Shown: piece after piece, positions 35,987 through 44,943 of the stretch
Layout of the letters: the number at the start of each line of letters is the position of its first letter
Position numbering within the stretch: position 1 is the first letter of the stretch
Source of the DNA: an uncultured Lachnospiraceae bacterium
GTDB taxonomy: Bacteria > Bacillota > Clostridia > Lachnospirales > Lachnospiraceae
DNA length: 64,000 nucleotides
NCBI GenBank assembly: GCA_945919075.1
Contig: CAMEIX010000003.1
Coordinates: 1-64,000, forward strand
Reading direction: 5' to 3'
Notes under the pieces: generated by a model
Seen by the model: only the letters and a program-made list of their open reading frames with translations
Databases searched by the model: none
Told to the model about the DNA's origin: nothing
Translations under genes and position numbers: made by a program

Positions 35987-38485
35987 TTACTTCGCTTTGC
36001 TGGTTTTGGTTGCCTTTGCAGGTTTCAGTACTACCTTGTCAAGATGCCAGATTTCATCTACATACTGCTGAATGGTTCTGTCAGATGTAAACTTACCGGA
36101 GCTTGCCATATTTAAGATGGCACTCTTTGCCCAGCCTTTTTCGTCTCTGTAAGCTGCTTCCACCTTCTTCTGTGCTTCCGCATAGGACTTAAAGTCTTTT
36201 AAGATGAAGTAGGTATCTGCTTTTGCGGTACTCTGGGTATTCAACAGAGAGTTGTACAAAGGTCTGAAAAGTTCCGGATCTTCCGGAGCATAGGTGCCGT
36301 TAATAAGCTGCATCAATACTCTGCGGATATCGGGATCGTTGTTGAAGATTTCCATGGGATTGTAACCGCCATAGTTTTCAAAATGGATAACTTCATCTGC
36401 GGAAAGACCGAAGATGAATGCGTTCTCTTCTCCCACTTCTTCTACGATTTCCACGTTAGCACCATCCATGGTACCCAGAGTAAGTGCACCGTTTAACATA
36501 AACTTCATGTTACCGGTACCGCTTGCTTCCTTACTTGCGGTAGAAATCTGCTCGGAAACATCTGCTGCCGCAAAAATCATTTCCGCATTGCTTACACGGT
36601 AGTTTTCAATAAATACCACCTTGATTTTGCCGCCGATGCTATCATCATTGTTAATCACATTTGCTACGGAGTTGATTAACTTAATGGTTAACTTTGCATT
36701 GCGGTAGCCTGCTGCTGCCTTTGCACCGAAGATGAAGGTACGGGGATAGAAATCCATGTCCGGATGATCCTTCAGTTCATTGTAAAGATACATAACATGC
36801 AGAATGTTTAATAACTGTCTCTTATACTCATGAAGACGTTTTACCTGAACATCAAAGATGGAGCGGGGATTCACTTCTACGCCGTTGTGCTCTAAGATAT
36901 ACTCTGCAAGACGAATCTTATTGCGATATTTGATATTCATGAATTCCTGCTGTGCTTTCTTATCCTCAGCATAAATCTTCATCTTACCGATAGCCGGAAG
37001 GTCTGTGATCCATTCGCTGCCGATATGCTCGGTTACCCAGTCTGCAAGAAGCGGGTTGCCGTGTAATAAGAATCTTCTCTGGGTGATACCATTGGTCTTG
37101 TTGTTGAATTTCTCAGGCATCATTTCATAGAAGTCTTTTAATTCCTGATTCTTTAAGATTTCGGTATGCAATCTTGCCACACCGTTTACAGAGTAGCCTG
37201 CAACAATTGCCAGTCTTGCCATATGTACCTGACCGTCAAAAATGATTGCCAGCTTACGTACCTTTTCCTGATTTCCGGGATAGAGCTGATTAACCTTCTG
37301 CAGGAAACGACGGTTAATCTCTTCCACGATCTGGTAAATACGGGGAAGCAGTCTGGAGAAGAGTTCGATAGGCCATTTTTCCAAAGCTTCCGCCATAATG
37401 GTGTGGTTGGTGTAAGCACAGGTCTTGCTGGTTACTTCCCATGCCTCATCCCACTCTAAATCATATTCATCCATTAAGATACGCATCAGTTCCGGAATGG
37501 CAACAGTAGGATGGGTATCGTTGAGCTGGAAGGTTACCTTCTCGTAGAATTTACGAATATCCTGATGTTTGCGCATGTATTTTTCCACTGCTTCCTGAAC
37601 GGATGCGGAGATAAAGAAATACTGCTGTTTCAGACGAAGTTCCTTACCTGCGTAATGATTATCGTTGGGATAAAGCACTTCCACGATGTTTCTTGCCAGG
37701 TTCTGCTGTTCAACAGCCTTCTGGTAATCCCCTTTATCAAAGGAATCTAACTGGAAGCATTCAATGGGTTCTGCATCCCAGATACGAAGGGTATTTACAA
37801 TGCCGTTACCGTAGCCTACGATGGGAAGATCAAAAGGAACTGCCTTAACAGACTGATAACCTTCCTGGAAGAAATGATTTCTTCCCTTCTCATCGGTACG
37901 CATATTTACATAACCGCCAAAATGCACTTCCTTTGCATATTCAGGACGGCGCAGTTCGAAAGGATTGCCGTTTTCCAGCCAGTTATCGGGAACTTCTACC
38001 TGATAACCGTCGCGAATCACCTGTTTGAACATACCATAACGATAGCGGATACCACAGCCATATGCAGGATAACCGAGTGTTGCAAGGGAGTCTAAGAAAC
38101 ATGCTGCAAGACGTCCAAGACCACCATTACCGAGTGCTGCATCGGGCTCCATGTCCTCTACTACATTAAGATCAACGCCGAGTTCATCCAAAGCTTCCTT
38201 TACTGCCTTGTAAGCCTGTAAGTTAATCAGGTTGTTGCCAAGTGCACGACCCATCAAGAATTCCATGGAAAGATAATAAACTGTCTTGGAATCCTCCTTT
38301 TCGTAGGTCTTCTGGGTTTCCATCCAGTGATCTACGATCTGGTCCTTTACTGCATAACAAACTGCCTGAAAGATCTGCTGGGGAGTAGCCTCCTCCATGG
38401 TCTTTCTGTACAATGTCTTCACATTATACATTACACTTCTCTTGAATAACTCTTTGTCAAATTTCATGGTATTGTTTGCTGCCAT
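35987..38485 (-). CDS. glgP: Glycogen phosphorylase
   Basis: Releases glucose-1-phosphate from glycogen or other alpha-1,4-glucans. The 832-residue length is typical. Recognised are the N-terminal [50 protein letters not shown], and the pyridoxal-phosphate lysine motif [17 protein letters not shown] (about residue 670-686). AAGGAGG precedes the ATG. It lies 12 bp after ileS and 14 bp before the aconitase-family gene, so all three are probably on one T-box-controlled transcript. That would tie glycogen use to isoleucine supply, or an internal promoter may exist that I could not see. Confidence 0.96.
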   Translation of the reverse strand: MAANNTMKFDKELFKRSVMYNVKTLYRKTMEEATPQQIFQAVCYAVKDQIVDHWMETQKTYEKEDSKTVYYLSMEFLMGRALGNNLINLQAYKAVKEALDELGVDLNVVEDMEPDAALGNGGLGRLAACFLDSLATLGYPAYGCGIRYRYGMFKQVIRDGYQVEVPDNWLENGNPFELRRPEYAKEVHFGGYVNMRTDEKGRNHFFQEGYQSVKAVPFDLPIVGYGNGIVNTLRIWDAEPIECFQLDSFDKGDYQKAVEQQNLARNIVEVLYPNDNHYAGKELRLKQQYFFISASVQEAVEKYMRKHQDIRKFYEKVTFQLNDTHPTVAIPELMRILMDEYDLEWDEAWEVTSKTCAYTNHTIMAEALEKWPIELFSRLLPRIYQIVEEINRRFLQKVNQLYPGNQEKVRKLAIIFDGQVHMARLAIVAGYSVNGVARLHTEILKNQELKDFYEMMPEKFNNKTNGITQRRFLLHGNPLLADWVTEHIGSEWITDLPAIGKMKIYAEDKKAQQEFMNIKYRNKIRLAEYILEHNGVEVNPRSIFDVQVKRLHEYKRQLLNILHVMYLYNELKDHPDMDFYPRTFIFGAKAAAGYRNAKLTIKLINSVANVINNDDSIGGKIKVVFIENYRVSNAEMIFAAADVSEQISTASKEASGTGNMKFMLNGALTLGTMDGANVEIVEEVGEENAFIFGLSADEVIHFENYGGYNPMEIFNNDPDIRRVLMQLINGTYAPEDPELFRPLYNSLLNTQSTAKADTYFILKDFKSYAEAQKKVEAAYRDEKGWAKSAILNMASSGKFTSDRTIQQYVDEIWHLDKVVLKPAKATKTSKAK

Positions 38486-38497
38486 TTCTCATCCTCC

Positions 38498-41400
38498 TTA
38501 AACTTTCTCGACTGAAATCGTTACGTTTTCGCCATTTACATTCCATTCCTTGGAAACCGTGAGCACACTGCCAAGCTCCACTGCATCCGCGAGAACCTTG
38601 CCTGCAATTGCAGTTTCATGTTTCTTCACAATGTCTGCTACTTTATCATTACCTGAGCATGCAACCTTAATATGGTCAGTCACCTCAAAGCCTGCATCTT
38701 TTCTCATGGTCTGGATCTTACTGATTACTTCGAGTACAAAACCTTCTTCGAGAAGTTCTTCGTTCAGGTTTGTATCAAGAACGACGGTCATGTAATTATC
38801 TGCCTCGGTTACATAACCTTCCTTCTGGGTCATTTCAATCAGAAGGTCTTCTTCGGTAAGAGAAACTTCCACGTCGCCTACCATAAACTTCAGTGCTCCG
38901 GCACTCTTAAGTTCATCCATCGCCTTGTTTCCGTCAAGGGAAGCAAGTTCTTTCTGGATACCTCCAAGCTGTTTTCCGTACTTAGGACCTACGGTACGAA
39001 GCTGGGGTTTGAAAATATAAGAAGTGAAGTCACGAACATCATCGGTAAACACCACATTCTTTACATTCAATTCATCTTCAATGATTGCCTTAAAGAAATC
39101 GGTCAGGTCATGATCCGCCTTTACAAACATGGTTGCCACCGGCTGACGGTTCTTAATATTTGCCGTATTTCTGCAGGCGCGTCCCATCACAACTGCCTTC
39201 AGAACGATATCCATGTCCTGCTCCAGTTTCTTGTCGGTGAATCTCTCATCGCAAACCGGGAAGTCGCAAAGATGGATACTTTCAGGGGCATCCTTGTCAA
39301 TGCTTCTTACCAGATTCTGGTAGATTTCCTCGGTCATGAAAGGAATCATGGGCGCTGCTGCCTTGCAAAGTGTAACAAGCGCGGTATAAAGAGTCATGTA
39401 TGCATTAATCTTATCCTGCTCCATACCCTTTGCCCAGAAACGCTCGCGGCTTCTTCTTACATACCAGTTACTTAAATCATCCACAAAATCCTGAAGGGCT
39501 CTTGCAGCTTCGGGGATGCGGTAATTATTCAAATCATCATCGACTTTTGCAACCACGCTGTTTAACTTGGAAAGAACCCACTTATCCATTACCGGAAGTT
39601 TATCATATTCCAAAGTGTATTTCGTTGCATCAAAGTTGTCAATATTTGCATAAAGCACAAAGAATGCGTAGGTATTCCAAAGAGTACCCATGAACTTTCT
39701 CTGACCTTCCTGAACGGCTTTGCCGTGGAAACGATTGGGCAGCCAGGGAGCGGAGTTGATATAGAAATACCAGCGGATGGCATCGGCGCCATAGGTATTT
39801 AATGCATCAAAAGGATCCACTGCATTTCCCTTGGATTTACTCATCTTCTGGCCGTTTTCATCCTGTACATGTCCTAAAACAATTACGTTTTCATAAGGAG
39901 CCTTGTTGAAAAGAAGCGTGGACTCTGCAAGCAGGGAGTAGAACCAGCCTCTGGTCTGGTCAACCGCTTCGGAAATAAACTGCGCAGGGAACTGCTTTTC
40001 AAACAGGTCTTTATTTTCAAAAGGATAATGATGTTGCGCAAAAGGCATCGCACCGGAGTCAAACCAGCAGTCAATAACTTCCGGCACACGCTTCATGGTG
40101 CCGCCACATTTCGGACATTTTAAGGTGACTTCGTCGATATAGGGTCTGTGCAGTTCCACCTTGGCATCGTCCGGATTACCGCTCATTTGCGCCAGTTCTT
40201 CACGACTGCCGATGCTATGCTGGTAGCCACATTCGCATTCCCAGATATTAAGCGGAGTTCCCCAGTAACGATTACGGGAGATTGCCCAGTCCTGCACATT
40301 TTCCAGCCAGTCGCCGAAACGGCCCTTGCCAATGGATTCGGGAATCCAGTTAATGGTGTTATTATTGCGGATAAGGTCATCCTTAACCTCTGTCATTTTG
40401 ATGTACCAGGATTCTCTTGCATAATAGATTAACGGGGTGTCACATCTCCAACAATGGGGATAACTATGTTCAAACTTGGGTGCGTCATAAAGAAGTCCCT
40501 TTTCATCCAGATCCTTCAGTACCATGGGGTCTGCTTTCTTAACGAATACTCCTTCATAAGGAGTTTCCTTGGTCATATTACCTTTTCCGTCCACAAGCTG
40601 TACAAAAGGAAGGTCATAAATACGACCGACTTTGGCATCGTCTTCACCGAATGCAGGAGCGATGTGTACCACACCTGTACCGTCTGTCAATGTGACATAA
40701 CTGTCACAAACAACATAATGTGCCTTCTTATTCTGCTTTTTGCAAATCTCTTCTGCACAGTCAAATAAAGGTTCGTATTCCTTGTATTCCAGATCCTTAC
40801 CGGTCATGGTTTCCAGTACTTCGTATGCTGCCTTGCCTTCTTCTTTATTCGTCAGCTTACCAAGTACGGTATCAAGTAAAGCTTCTGCCATATAATAGGT
40901 ATAACCGTCAGCCGCTTTTACCTTGGCATAGGTCTCCACCGGATTTACGCAAAGTGCCACGTTGGAGGGCAGGGTCCAGGGTGTCGTGGTCCATGCTAAG
41001 ATATACGCATCCTCACCCTTCACCTTAAATCTTGCAATTGCGGAACGTTCTTTTACGTCCTTGTAACCCTGTGCTACTTCCTGGGAAGAAAGCGGGGTAC
41101 CACAACGGGGGCAGTAAGGAACAATCTTAAAGCCCTTATAAAGTAAATTCTTATTCCAGATTTCTTTTAATGCCCACCATTCGGATTCAATAAAGTCGTC
41201 ATGATAGGTAACGTAAGGATTATCCATGTCAGCCCAGAAACCAACGGTACCGGAGAAATCTTCCCACATTCCCTTGTATTTCCAGACACTTTCCTTACAC
41301 TGTTTGATGAAAGGCTCAAGGCCATATTCCTCGATCTGTTCCTTGCCATCAAGGCCTAACAGTTTTTCCACTTCGATTTCAACGGGAAGGCCGTGCGTAT

Positions 41401-41656
41401 CCCAGCCTGCTTTTCTGGGAACCATATATCCCTTCATGGTACGATATCTGGGAATCATATCCTTGATAACACGGGTCAGTACATGCCCGATATGGGGCTT
41501 ACCGTTTGCGGTAGGCGGTCCGTCATAAAAGGTATAAGTCGGTCCTTCTTTGCGGGTTTCCATGCTCTTCTCGAAAATTTTGTTTTCTTTCCAAAAAGCC
41601 TCTACCTGTTTTTCTCTTTCCACAAAGTTTAGATCAGTTGATACTTTCTGATACAT
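38498..41656 (-). CDS. ileS: Isoleucyl-tRNA synthetase, type 2
   Basis: Charges tRNA-Ile. At 1052 residues it is the long type 2 (eukaryote-like) form rather than the roughly 920-residue type 1. The HIGH motif is GPPTANGKPHIGHVLTR (about 45-61), the editing domain follows (TTTPWTLPSN), and the KMSKS loop is NGQKMSKSKGNAVDP (about 597). The C-terminal extension lacks the type 1 zinc finger. Type 2 enzymes are generally less sensitive to mupirocin; that is family knowledge. AAGGAAG precedes the ATG. The leader holds a T-box and, between it and the gene, a 21-bp inverted repeat. Confidence 0.97.
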   Translation of the reverse strand: MYQKVSTDLNFVEREKQVEAFWKENKIFEKSMETRKEGPTYTFYDGPPTANGKPHIGHVLTRVIKDMIPRYRTMKGYMVPRKAGWDTHGLPVEIEVEKLLGLDGKEQIEEYGLEPFIKQCKESVWKYKGMWEDFSGTVGFWADMDNPYVTYHDDFIESEWWALKEIWNKNLLYKGFKIVPYCPRCGTPLSSQEVAQGYKDVKERSAIARFKVKGEDAYILAWTTTPWTLPSNVALCVNPVETYAKVKAADGYTYYMAEALLDTVLGKLTNKEEGKAAYEVLETMTGKDLEYKEYEPLFDCAEEICKKQNKKAHYVVCDSYVTLTDGTGVVHIAPAFGEDDAKVGRIYDLPFVQLVDGKGNMTKETPYEGVFVKKADPMVLKDLDEKGLLYDAPKFEHSYPHCWRCDTPLIYYARESWYIKMTEVKDDLIRNNNTINWIPESIGKGRFGDWLENVQDWAISRNRYWGTPLNIWECECGYQHSIGSREELAQMSGNPDDAKVELHRPYIDEVTLKCPKCGGTMKRVPEVIDCWFDSGAMPFAQHHYPFENKDLFEKQFPAQFISEAVDQTRGWFYSLLAESTLLFNKAPYENVIVLGHVQDENGQKMSKSKGNAVDPFDALNTYGADAIRWYFYINSAPWLPNRFHGKAVQEGQRKFMGTLWNTYAFFVLYANIDNFDATKYTLEYDKLPVMDKWVLSKLNSVVAKVDDDLNNYRIPEAARALQDFVDDLSNWYVRRSRERFWAKGMEQDKINAYMTLYTALVTLCKAAAPMIPFMTEEIYQNLVRSIDKDAPESIHLCDFPVCDERFTDKKLEQDMDIVLKAVVMGRACRNTANIKNRQPVATMFVKADHDLTDFFKAIIEDELNVKNVVFTDDVRDFTSYIFKPQLRTVGPKYGKQLGGIQKELASLDGNKAMDELKSAGALKFMVGDVEVSLTEEDLLIEMTQKEGYVTEADNYMTVVLDTNLNEELLEEGFVLEVISKIQTMRKDAGFEVTDHIKVACSGNDKVADIVKKHETAIAGKVLADAVELGSVLTVSKEWNVNGENVTISVEKV

Positions 41657-41739
41657 GAAAATCTTCCTTTCTTATAATGAATAATGTGTATATTTGTTAC
41701 ATGATTCCTATCGCGCGAGTGCGCATCCTTAGCGGAGCG

Positions 41740-41785
41740 TTTTTGTATAATAGGAAATTCAGAGGAATTTCCTATTATACAAAAA
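41740..41785. repeat. 21-bp perfect inverted repeat between T-box and ileS
   Basis: The arms at 41740-41760 and 41765-41785 are perfectly complementary around a four-base AGAG loop. Each arm contains GTATAATAGGAAATT, and so a -10-like TATAAT on each strand. The repeat begins within the T-run of the T-box terminator, so every full-length ileS transcript would carry it. A smaller GC-rich hairpin (GCGC-GAGT-GCGC, 41713-41724) sits next to it. The two together resemble a small inserted palindromic element. Confidence 0.8.
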
Positions 41786-42041
41786 AGACCCCGTCCGTAA
41801 AAGGACGAGGTCAACAACTTCGTTACCACCCATTACCCATACGACCTGCAAAATACAGGCTTATATGTCTCCCGATAACGGCGGGATGCCGTCACACACT
41901 ACTTGGTAACCGTTCGCACATGAAACTTGGAAGTGATATTCCTTTTCTCCTACCGGTATCGGCCTTCCACCCTCGCCGACTCGCTGAAACTTTCGCAAAA
42001 AAAGTACTGTCTTCGTCATCGTCTTTCACTTAATCGCCACT
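41781..42041 (-). promoter_or_regulatory. T-box riboswitch (isoleucine) ahead of ileS
   Basis: On the minus strand the leader shows a Stem I start (GTGAAAGACGATGACGAAGA), an AG-rich/GA-motif region and a specifier-loop segment GAATATCACTTCC. The Ile codon AUC of that segment lies at 41935-41937, followed by A. The antiterminator T-box reads AATGGGTGGTAACG (41821-41834); its UGGU would pair with the ACCA end of uncharged tRNA-Ile. A terminator stem GACCTCGTCC/GGACGGGGTC (41787-41812) ends in Ts. Uncharged tRNA-Ile should switch on ileS and probably the genes behind it. Confidence 0.92.
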
Positions 42042-42071
42042 ATTATACGTCTATACACGCAAAATTGTCAA
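42042..42071 (-). promoter_or_regulatory. ileS promoter
   Basis: On the minus strand, TTGACA (42066-42071) and TATAAT (42042-42047) are spaced by 18 bp, immediately ahead of the T-box. Confidence 0.8.
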
Positions 42072-42095
42072 TAGTGCATTTCCCTTACTTAAGAT

Positions 42096-44258
42096 TCATC
42101 GCTGCTCATTCAAATATAATTGCACTCTGTTTTGCACATACATTGCTACGTCTTCGGCAGTTCGCTCTCCTGCAAAGAAAGGCTGTGTCTCCTCGTATAA
42201 TATTTTGGTAATCGCATTAAACCGCGTACTGTATGCACGACTCTCGTTAATAACTTCAAGAAGCTCCTCTGCCTCGTTGGAAGTAAATAAGTCTTGTGTC
42301 AATATTTCCCACTCATAGAGTTCCATTGTTTCCTGACTTACTGAAATGTCGTCCGGTAATTCCTTTATTCTTTCTTTAATCTGTTCTTCAAGGACATTTT
42401 TATTTATAGCGAATCCATATTGATTATTCGCCATCATACTCTGATTATCATATAATGTAAGAAATCTTAAAAAGTCTATTGCACCTTCTTTTACATTAGA
42501 AGATTTATTAACTGCAAACCCTCTTCCTTGCAGCATCGACCCTGAGCCCTCCTCGACCGGGAATCCTAAAACTCTCGTATTTCCTTTTAATTCTTGCAAA
42601 TCGCTAATATATCCGGAAACACTATCATATCCTCCCGGCCACATAATAACATATTTTCCCGAAAGCATCTCTTCATATAGATTCTCACAATATAAATCCT
42701 CTTTTTGATCACCATGATTTTTTGCGAACTCCAAAAGTCGGATAAATTCCTCTGACTGAAAATCAGCCGTTTTCCCTTCCCAATCAATAAATGTCTTTGA
42801 TTTTTCATCAAGGCATACACAATAATATACCACATCCCATGGTCTGGCTCCCGGATATAAGGTCATTATCCCATTCTCTTCCATGCAATTTAACATTTCC
42901 TCTACGTTCCAACCCTTACGATTTCCTGCAACTGCATCAATACTAACCATGGTATATAAACGAAATGAATACGGAATGGCATAACAGATGCCATCCACTG
43001 TTCCCGATTCAATAGCTGCATTCACAAGTTCTTCATCCACATTTGGAAAATAGGAATCCAGTGGTAATAAAAAACCTTTATTACCGTAATCTCTTAAATC
43101 TATTATATCCGATCTGATCAAATCCGGTCCTCTTCCTGCACTCATTTCCAATTGTAGTTTTTCCGTATATTCAGAAAAGGTTTCCTGATAATCTGTCCAT
43201 GGTTCCAACGTCACATAGTAGTCAGGATTCTCTCTGTTAAACTTCATAATACAATATGATAAGTAATCATCGGGCATGGCAGCCACTACTATTTCTTCTC
43301 TACTCTCTTTTTGCGTAATTCCCGGAGCTACGATTATAAGTTGAAGTTTTCCATCAAAATCCGAATCCACAAGAATCTTAAACTCATCTCTGCTTTTACA
43401 TGCTTGTAAAAGATTGGAAAATCCTGCATTCTGTTCCAAAAAATTTACAAGCTTTGTTCTATTTATACCAATCTGACTGATTTCATTTTTATCAATATAA
43501 AAAATGTCACCATTTTCATCCCAAATAAGTTTACCCTGACCGTTAATTATCTGTGCTATTTCCTTTGGTGATACTATCTCATCATTATTTGCATAGGAAT
43601 ACACGCCAAATCCGGCTACGCCGGTTTTTCGGCAAACAAATGCCTTAGGTACTCCATCAGAAGAAGTCAATACTGTTTTTAATTCGCCCGAAACAGGTAT
43701 AGGAACTAAATTTACACTGTCTTTTTTCAGCACACTAAAAGATGTATTTGAGTAAAAATAGGCATTTCCATCTTTATCAACCATCCAGTTACGCAGGTAT
43801 ACTGCTGTTTCTTGCGCAATCTCCCTACTTTCTGTTACATTTTCAAAATCCCACTCAGCCAAACGATAATTCAATTGATCATCATGGACACAAAGAAATA
43901 CTTTTTCCGTTGATGCCACGCAAACATTATGAACCACATATGTGACTCCGTCTATTTGTACAGTATGTTGTATTTTTTCTGTAATCCATGTTTCATATGG
44001 CGCAGTCAGTTTTTGAATATACCAGTTTGTTTTTGCACCATCTTTGCCTGTTCCAACACGGAAAATACTATTTTCCGTAATTATCCAATCTCGCAATTTA
44101 TACTCATCAACCGGAATATCCAGTCCTGCATTTGCATCCGGCAAATCCAGTACCTTTGTTCCATATGTAATACCCTCATCTTCTATATTATTTTTCCCAC
44201 AGGATATGAAAAAAATAGCAATAATACTAATCATAAGAATCAAACAAAACTTTTTCAT
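42096..44258 (-). CDS. Large solute-binding lipoprotein with N-terminal propeller-like region
   Basis: A 720-residue exported lipoprotein. The signal peptide ends in the lipobox FISCG (cysteine about residue 20). Residues about 35-300 are repeated beta-strands with turns like DKDGNAYFYS and DENGDIFYIDKNE, suggesting a beta-propeller. From about 310 the protein matches family 1 extracellular solute-binding proteins (MKFNRENPDYYVTLEPWTDY, GRGPDLIRSD, YAIPYSFRLYTMV, MWPGGYDSVSGY). At 720 residues it is far longer than the usual 420-450. No ABC permease or ATPase genes are beside it, so it may serve as a sensor or capture protein. I take the ATG at 44258. It is the last gene of the peptide/secreted-protein unit and is AT-rich like its neighbours. 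Confidence 0.75.
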   Translation of the reverse strand: MKKFCLILMISIIAIFFISCGKNNIEDEGITYGTKVLDLPDANAGLDIPVDEYKLRDWIITENSIFRVGTGKDGAKTNWYIQKLTAPYETWITEKIQHTVQIDGVTYVVHNVCVASTEKVFLCVHDDQLNYRLAEWDFENVTESREIAQETAVYLRNWMVDKDGNAYFYSNTSFSVLKKDSVNLVPIPVSGELKTVLTSSDGVPKAFVCRKTGVAGFGVYSYANNDEIVSPKEIAQIINGQGKLIWDENGDIFYIDKNEISQIGINRTKLVNFLEQNAGFSNLLQACKSRDEFKILVDSDFDGKLQLIIVAPGITQKESREEIVVAAMPDDYLSYCIMKFNRENPDYYVTLEPWTDYQETFSEYTEKLQLEMSAGRGPDLIRSDIIDLRDYGNKGFLLPLDSYFPNVDEELVNAAIESGTVDGICYAIPYSFRLYTMVSIDAVAGNRKGWNVEEMLNCMEENGIMTLYPGARPWDVVYYCVCLDEKSKTFIDWEGKTADFQSEEFIRLLEFAKNHGDQKEDLYCENLYEEMLSGKYVIMWPGGYDSVSGYISDLQELKGNTRVLGFPVEEGSGSMLQGRGFAVNKSSNVKEGAIDFLRFLTLYDNQSMMANNQYGFAINKNVLEEQIKERIKELPDDISVSQETMELYEWEILTQDLFTSNEAEELLEVINESRAYSTRFNAITKILYEETQPFFAGERTAEDVAMYVQNRVQLYLNEQR

Positions 44259-44273
44259 CCACTCATCCCTCTG

Positions 44274-44316
44274 AAACATGTAGTCATACACTAATGTACC
44301 ATATGACTACATGTTT
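44274..44316 (-). promoter_or_regulatory. 15-bp stem-loop before the solute-binding protein gene
   Basis: AAACATGTAGTCATA (44274-44288) and TATGACTACATGTTT (44302-44316) are perfect complements around a 13-base loop. The stem ends about seven bases before the GAGGG ribosome site of the lipoprotein gene and starts 14 bases after the secreted-protein stop. It has no T-run, so it could be an mRNA processing or attenuation point, or an operator. Confidence 0.6.
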
Positions 44317-44329
44317 TATTGATTATAAA

Positions 44330-44665
44330 TTAATGACTTACGCTATGTACTTGTTTTGTAACATTCTTGCGCTTCAATATATCACTACAGTTTCTACATC
44401 CCAAACCGTATTCATCTACATAAATTGTAACGTGGCAACTTCCCCATGATAATACATTTCCATTTTTATCAATTACAGCTTCATAACTATGTGATCCTCC
44501 ATTATAGCTGGTTACATTACGAATATACTGCCAATTGCTGGAAATGTCTTCATCCTTCTGAACATGCGTTTCACAAGATGCATATACCATAATCGGAACT
44601 ACCAATGTCATTACTAGTGCAGCTATACCTGCTACAATAAATTTGTACCTTTTTTTATTATTCAT
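44330..44665 (-). CDS. Small secreted Cys/His protein, unknown
   Basis: A 111-residue exported protein. The signal peptide (KKRYKFIVAGIAALVMTLVV) has a probable cleavage site after VYA. The mature part is about 80 residues with four cysteines (SCETH, GSCHVT, GLGCRNCSD) and a His-rich end (QVHSVSH), a pattern that could bind a metal or form two disulfides. I know of no characterised family. The ATG at 44665 has AAGGAGAG before it; the frame extends to 44692 without a better site. It lies between a 19-codon peptide ORF and the solute-binding lipoprotein gene, all on one likely transcript under the LytTR-type promoter. Confidence 0.72.
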   Translation of the reverse strand: MNNKKRYKFIVAGIAALVMTLVVPIMVYASCETHVQKDEDISSNWQYIRNVTSYNGGSHSYEAVIDKNGNVLSWGSCHVTIYVDEYGLGCRNCSDILKRKNVTKQVHSVSH

Positions 44666-44738
44666 GATAATTCTCTCCTTCCATCTGTACATTAAAACTG
44701 ATTTTCAATTATGCATAATTACTTACACAACATATACC

Positions 44739-44798
44739 TCAACCTCCTAAAATCCATCTCCAGAAATCAATCCAAATATCAATATTCCCGAGTTGCAT
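44739..44798 (-). CDS. 19-residue Trp-rich peptide ORF (candidate signal or bioactive peptide)
   Basis: An ATG at 44798 with AAGGAGG nine bases before it opens a 19-codon frame, MQLGNIDIWIDFWRWILGG, then TGA. The peptide is amphipathic, with three tryptophans and a double-glycine end. It is the first ORF behind a promoter with LytTR-like repeats. Reading past the TGA in frame would add GICCVSNYA before a TAA. Possible roles are a peptide signal for the adjacent AgrC-like kinase, a membrane-active peptide, a regulatory leader (Trp codons) or a broken AgrD-like precursor. The ribosome site is unusually strong for a chance ORF. No AgrB-like processing protein is present. Confidence 0.5.
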   Translation of the reverse strand: MQLGNIDIWIDFWRWILGG

Positions 44799-44827
44799 TC
44801 TTTTTGTCCTCCTTTTCGTCAAATTTT

Positions 44828-44871
44828 GCTATAGCATTTACCGGTAACCTTACTATCACTTAATGTGTAAC
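44828..44871 (-). promoter_or_regulatory. Candidate LytTR-controlled promoter
   Basis: On the minus strand, two similar direct repeats, AAAGTTACAC and AAGGTTACCG (GTTAC at 44867-44871 and 44844-44848, 23 bp apart), precede an extended -10, TGCTATAGC (44828-44833). The -35 is poor. Paired repeats about two helical turns apart before a weak -35 are the usual LytTR/AgrA arrangement. Confidence 0.5.
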
Positions 44872-44901
44872 TTTTTTCAATCAAGAAGTGGTAAACCGCA
44901 T

Positions 44902-44940
44902 AAAAAAATGGTGAAGTGCAGGTTTCTTAGCACTTCACCA
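44902..44940 (-). terminator. Terminator after the kinase gene
   Basis: TGGTGAAGTGC (44909-44919) pairs perfectly with GCACTTCACCA (44930-44940). A minus-strand T-run follows at 44902-44908. It isolates the two-component genes from the peptide unit. Confidence 0.9.
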
Positions 44941-44943
44941 TTT

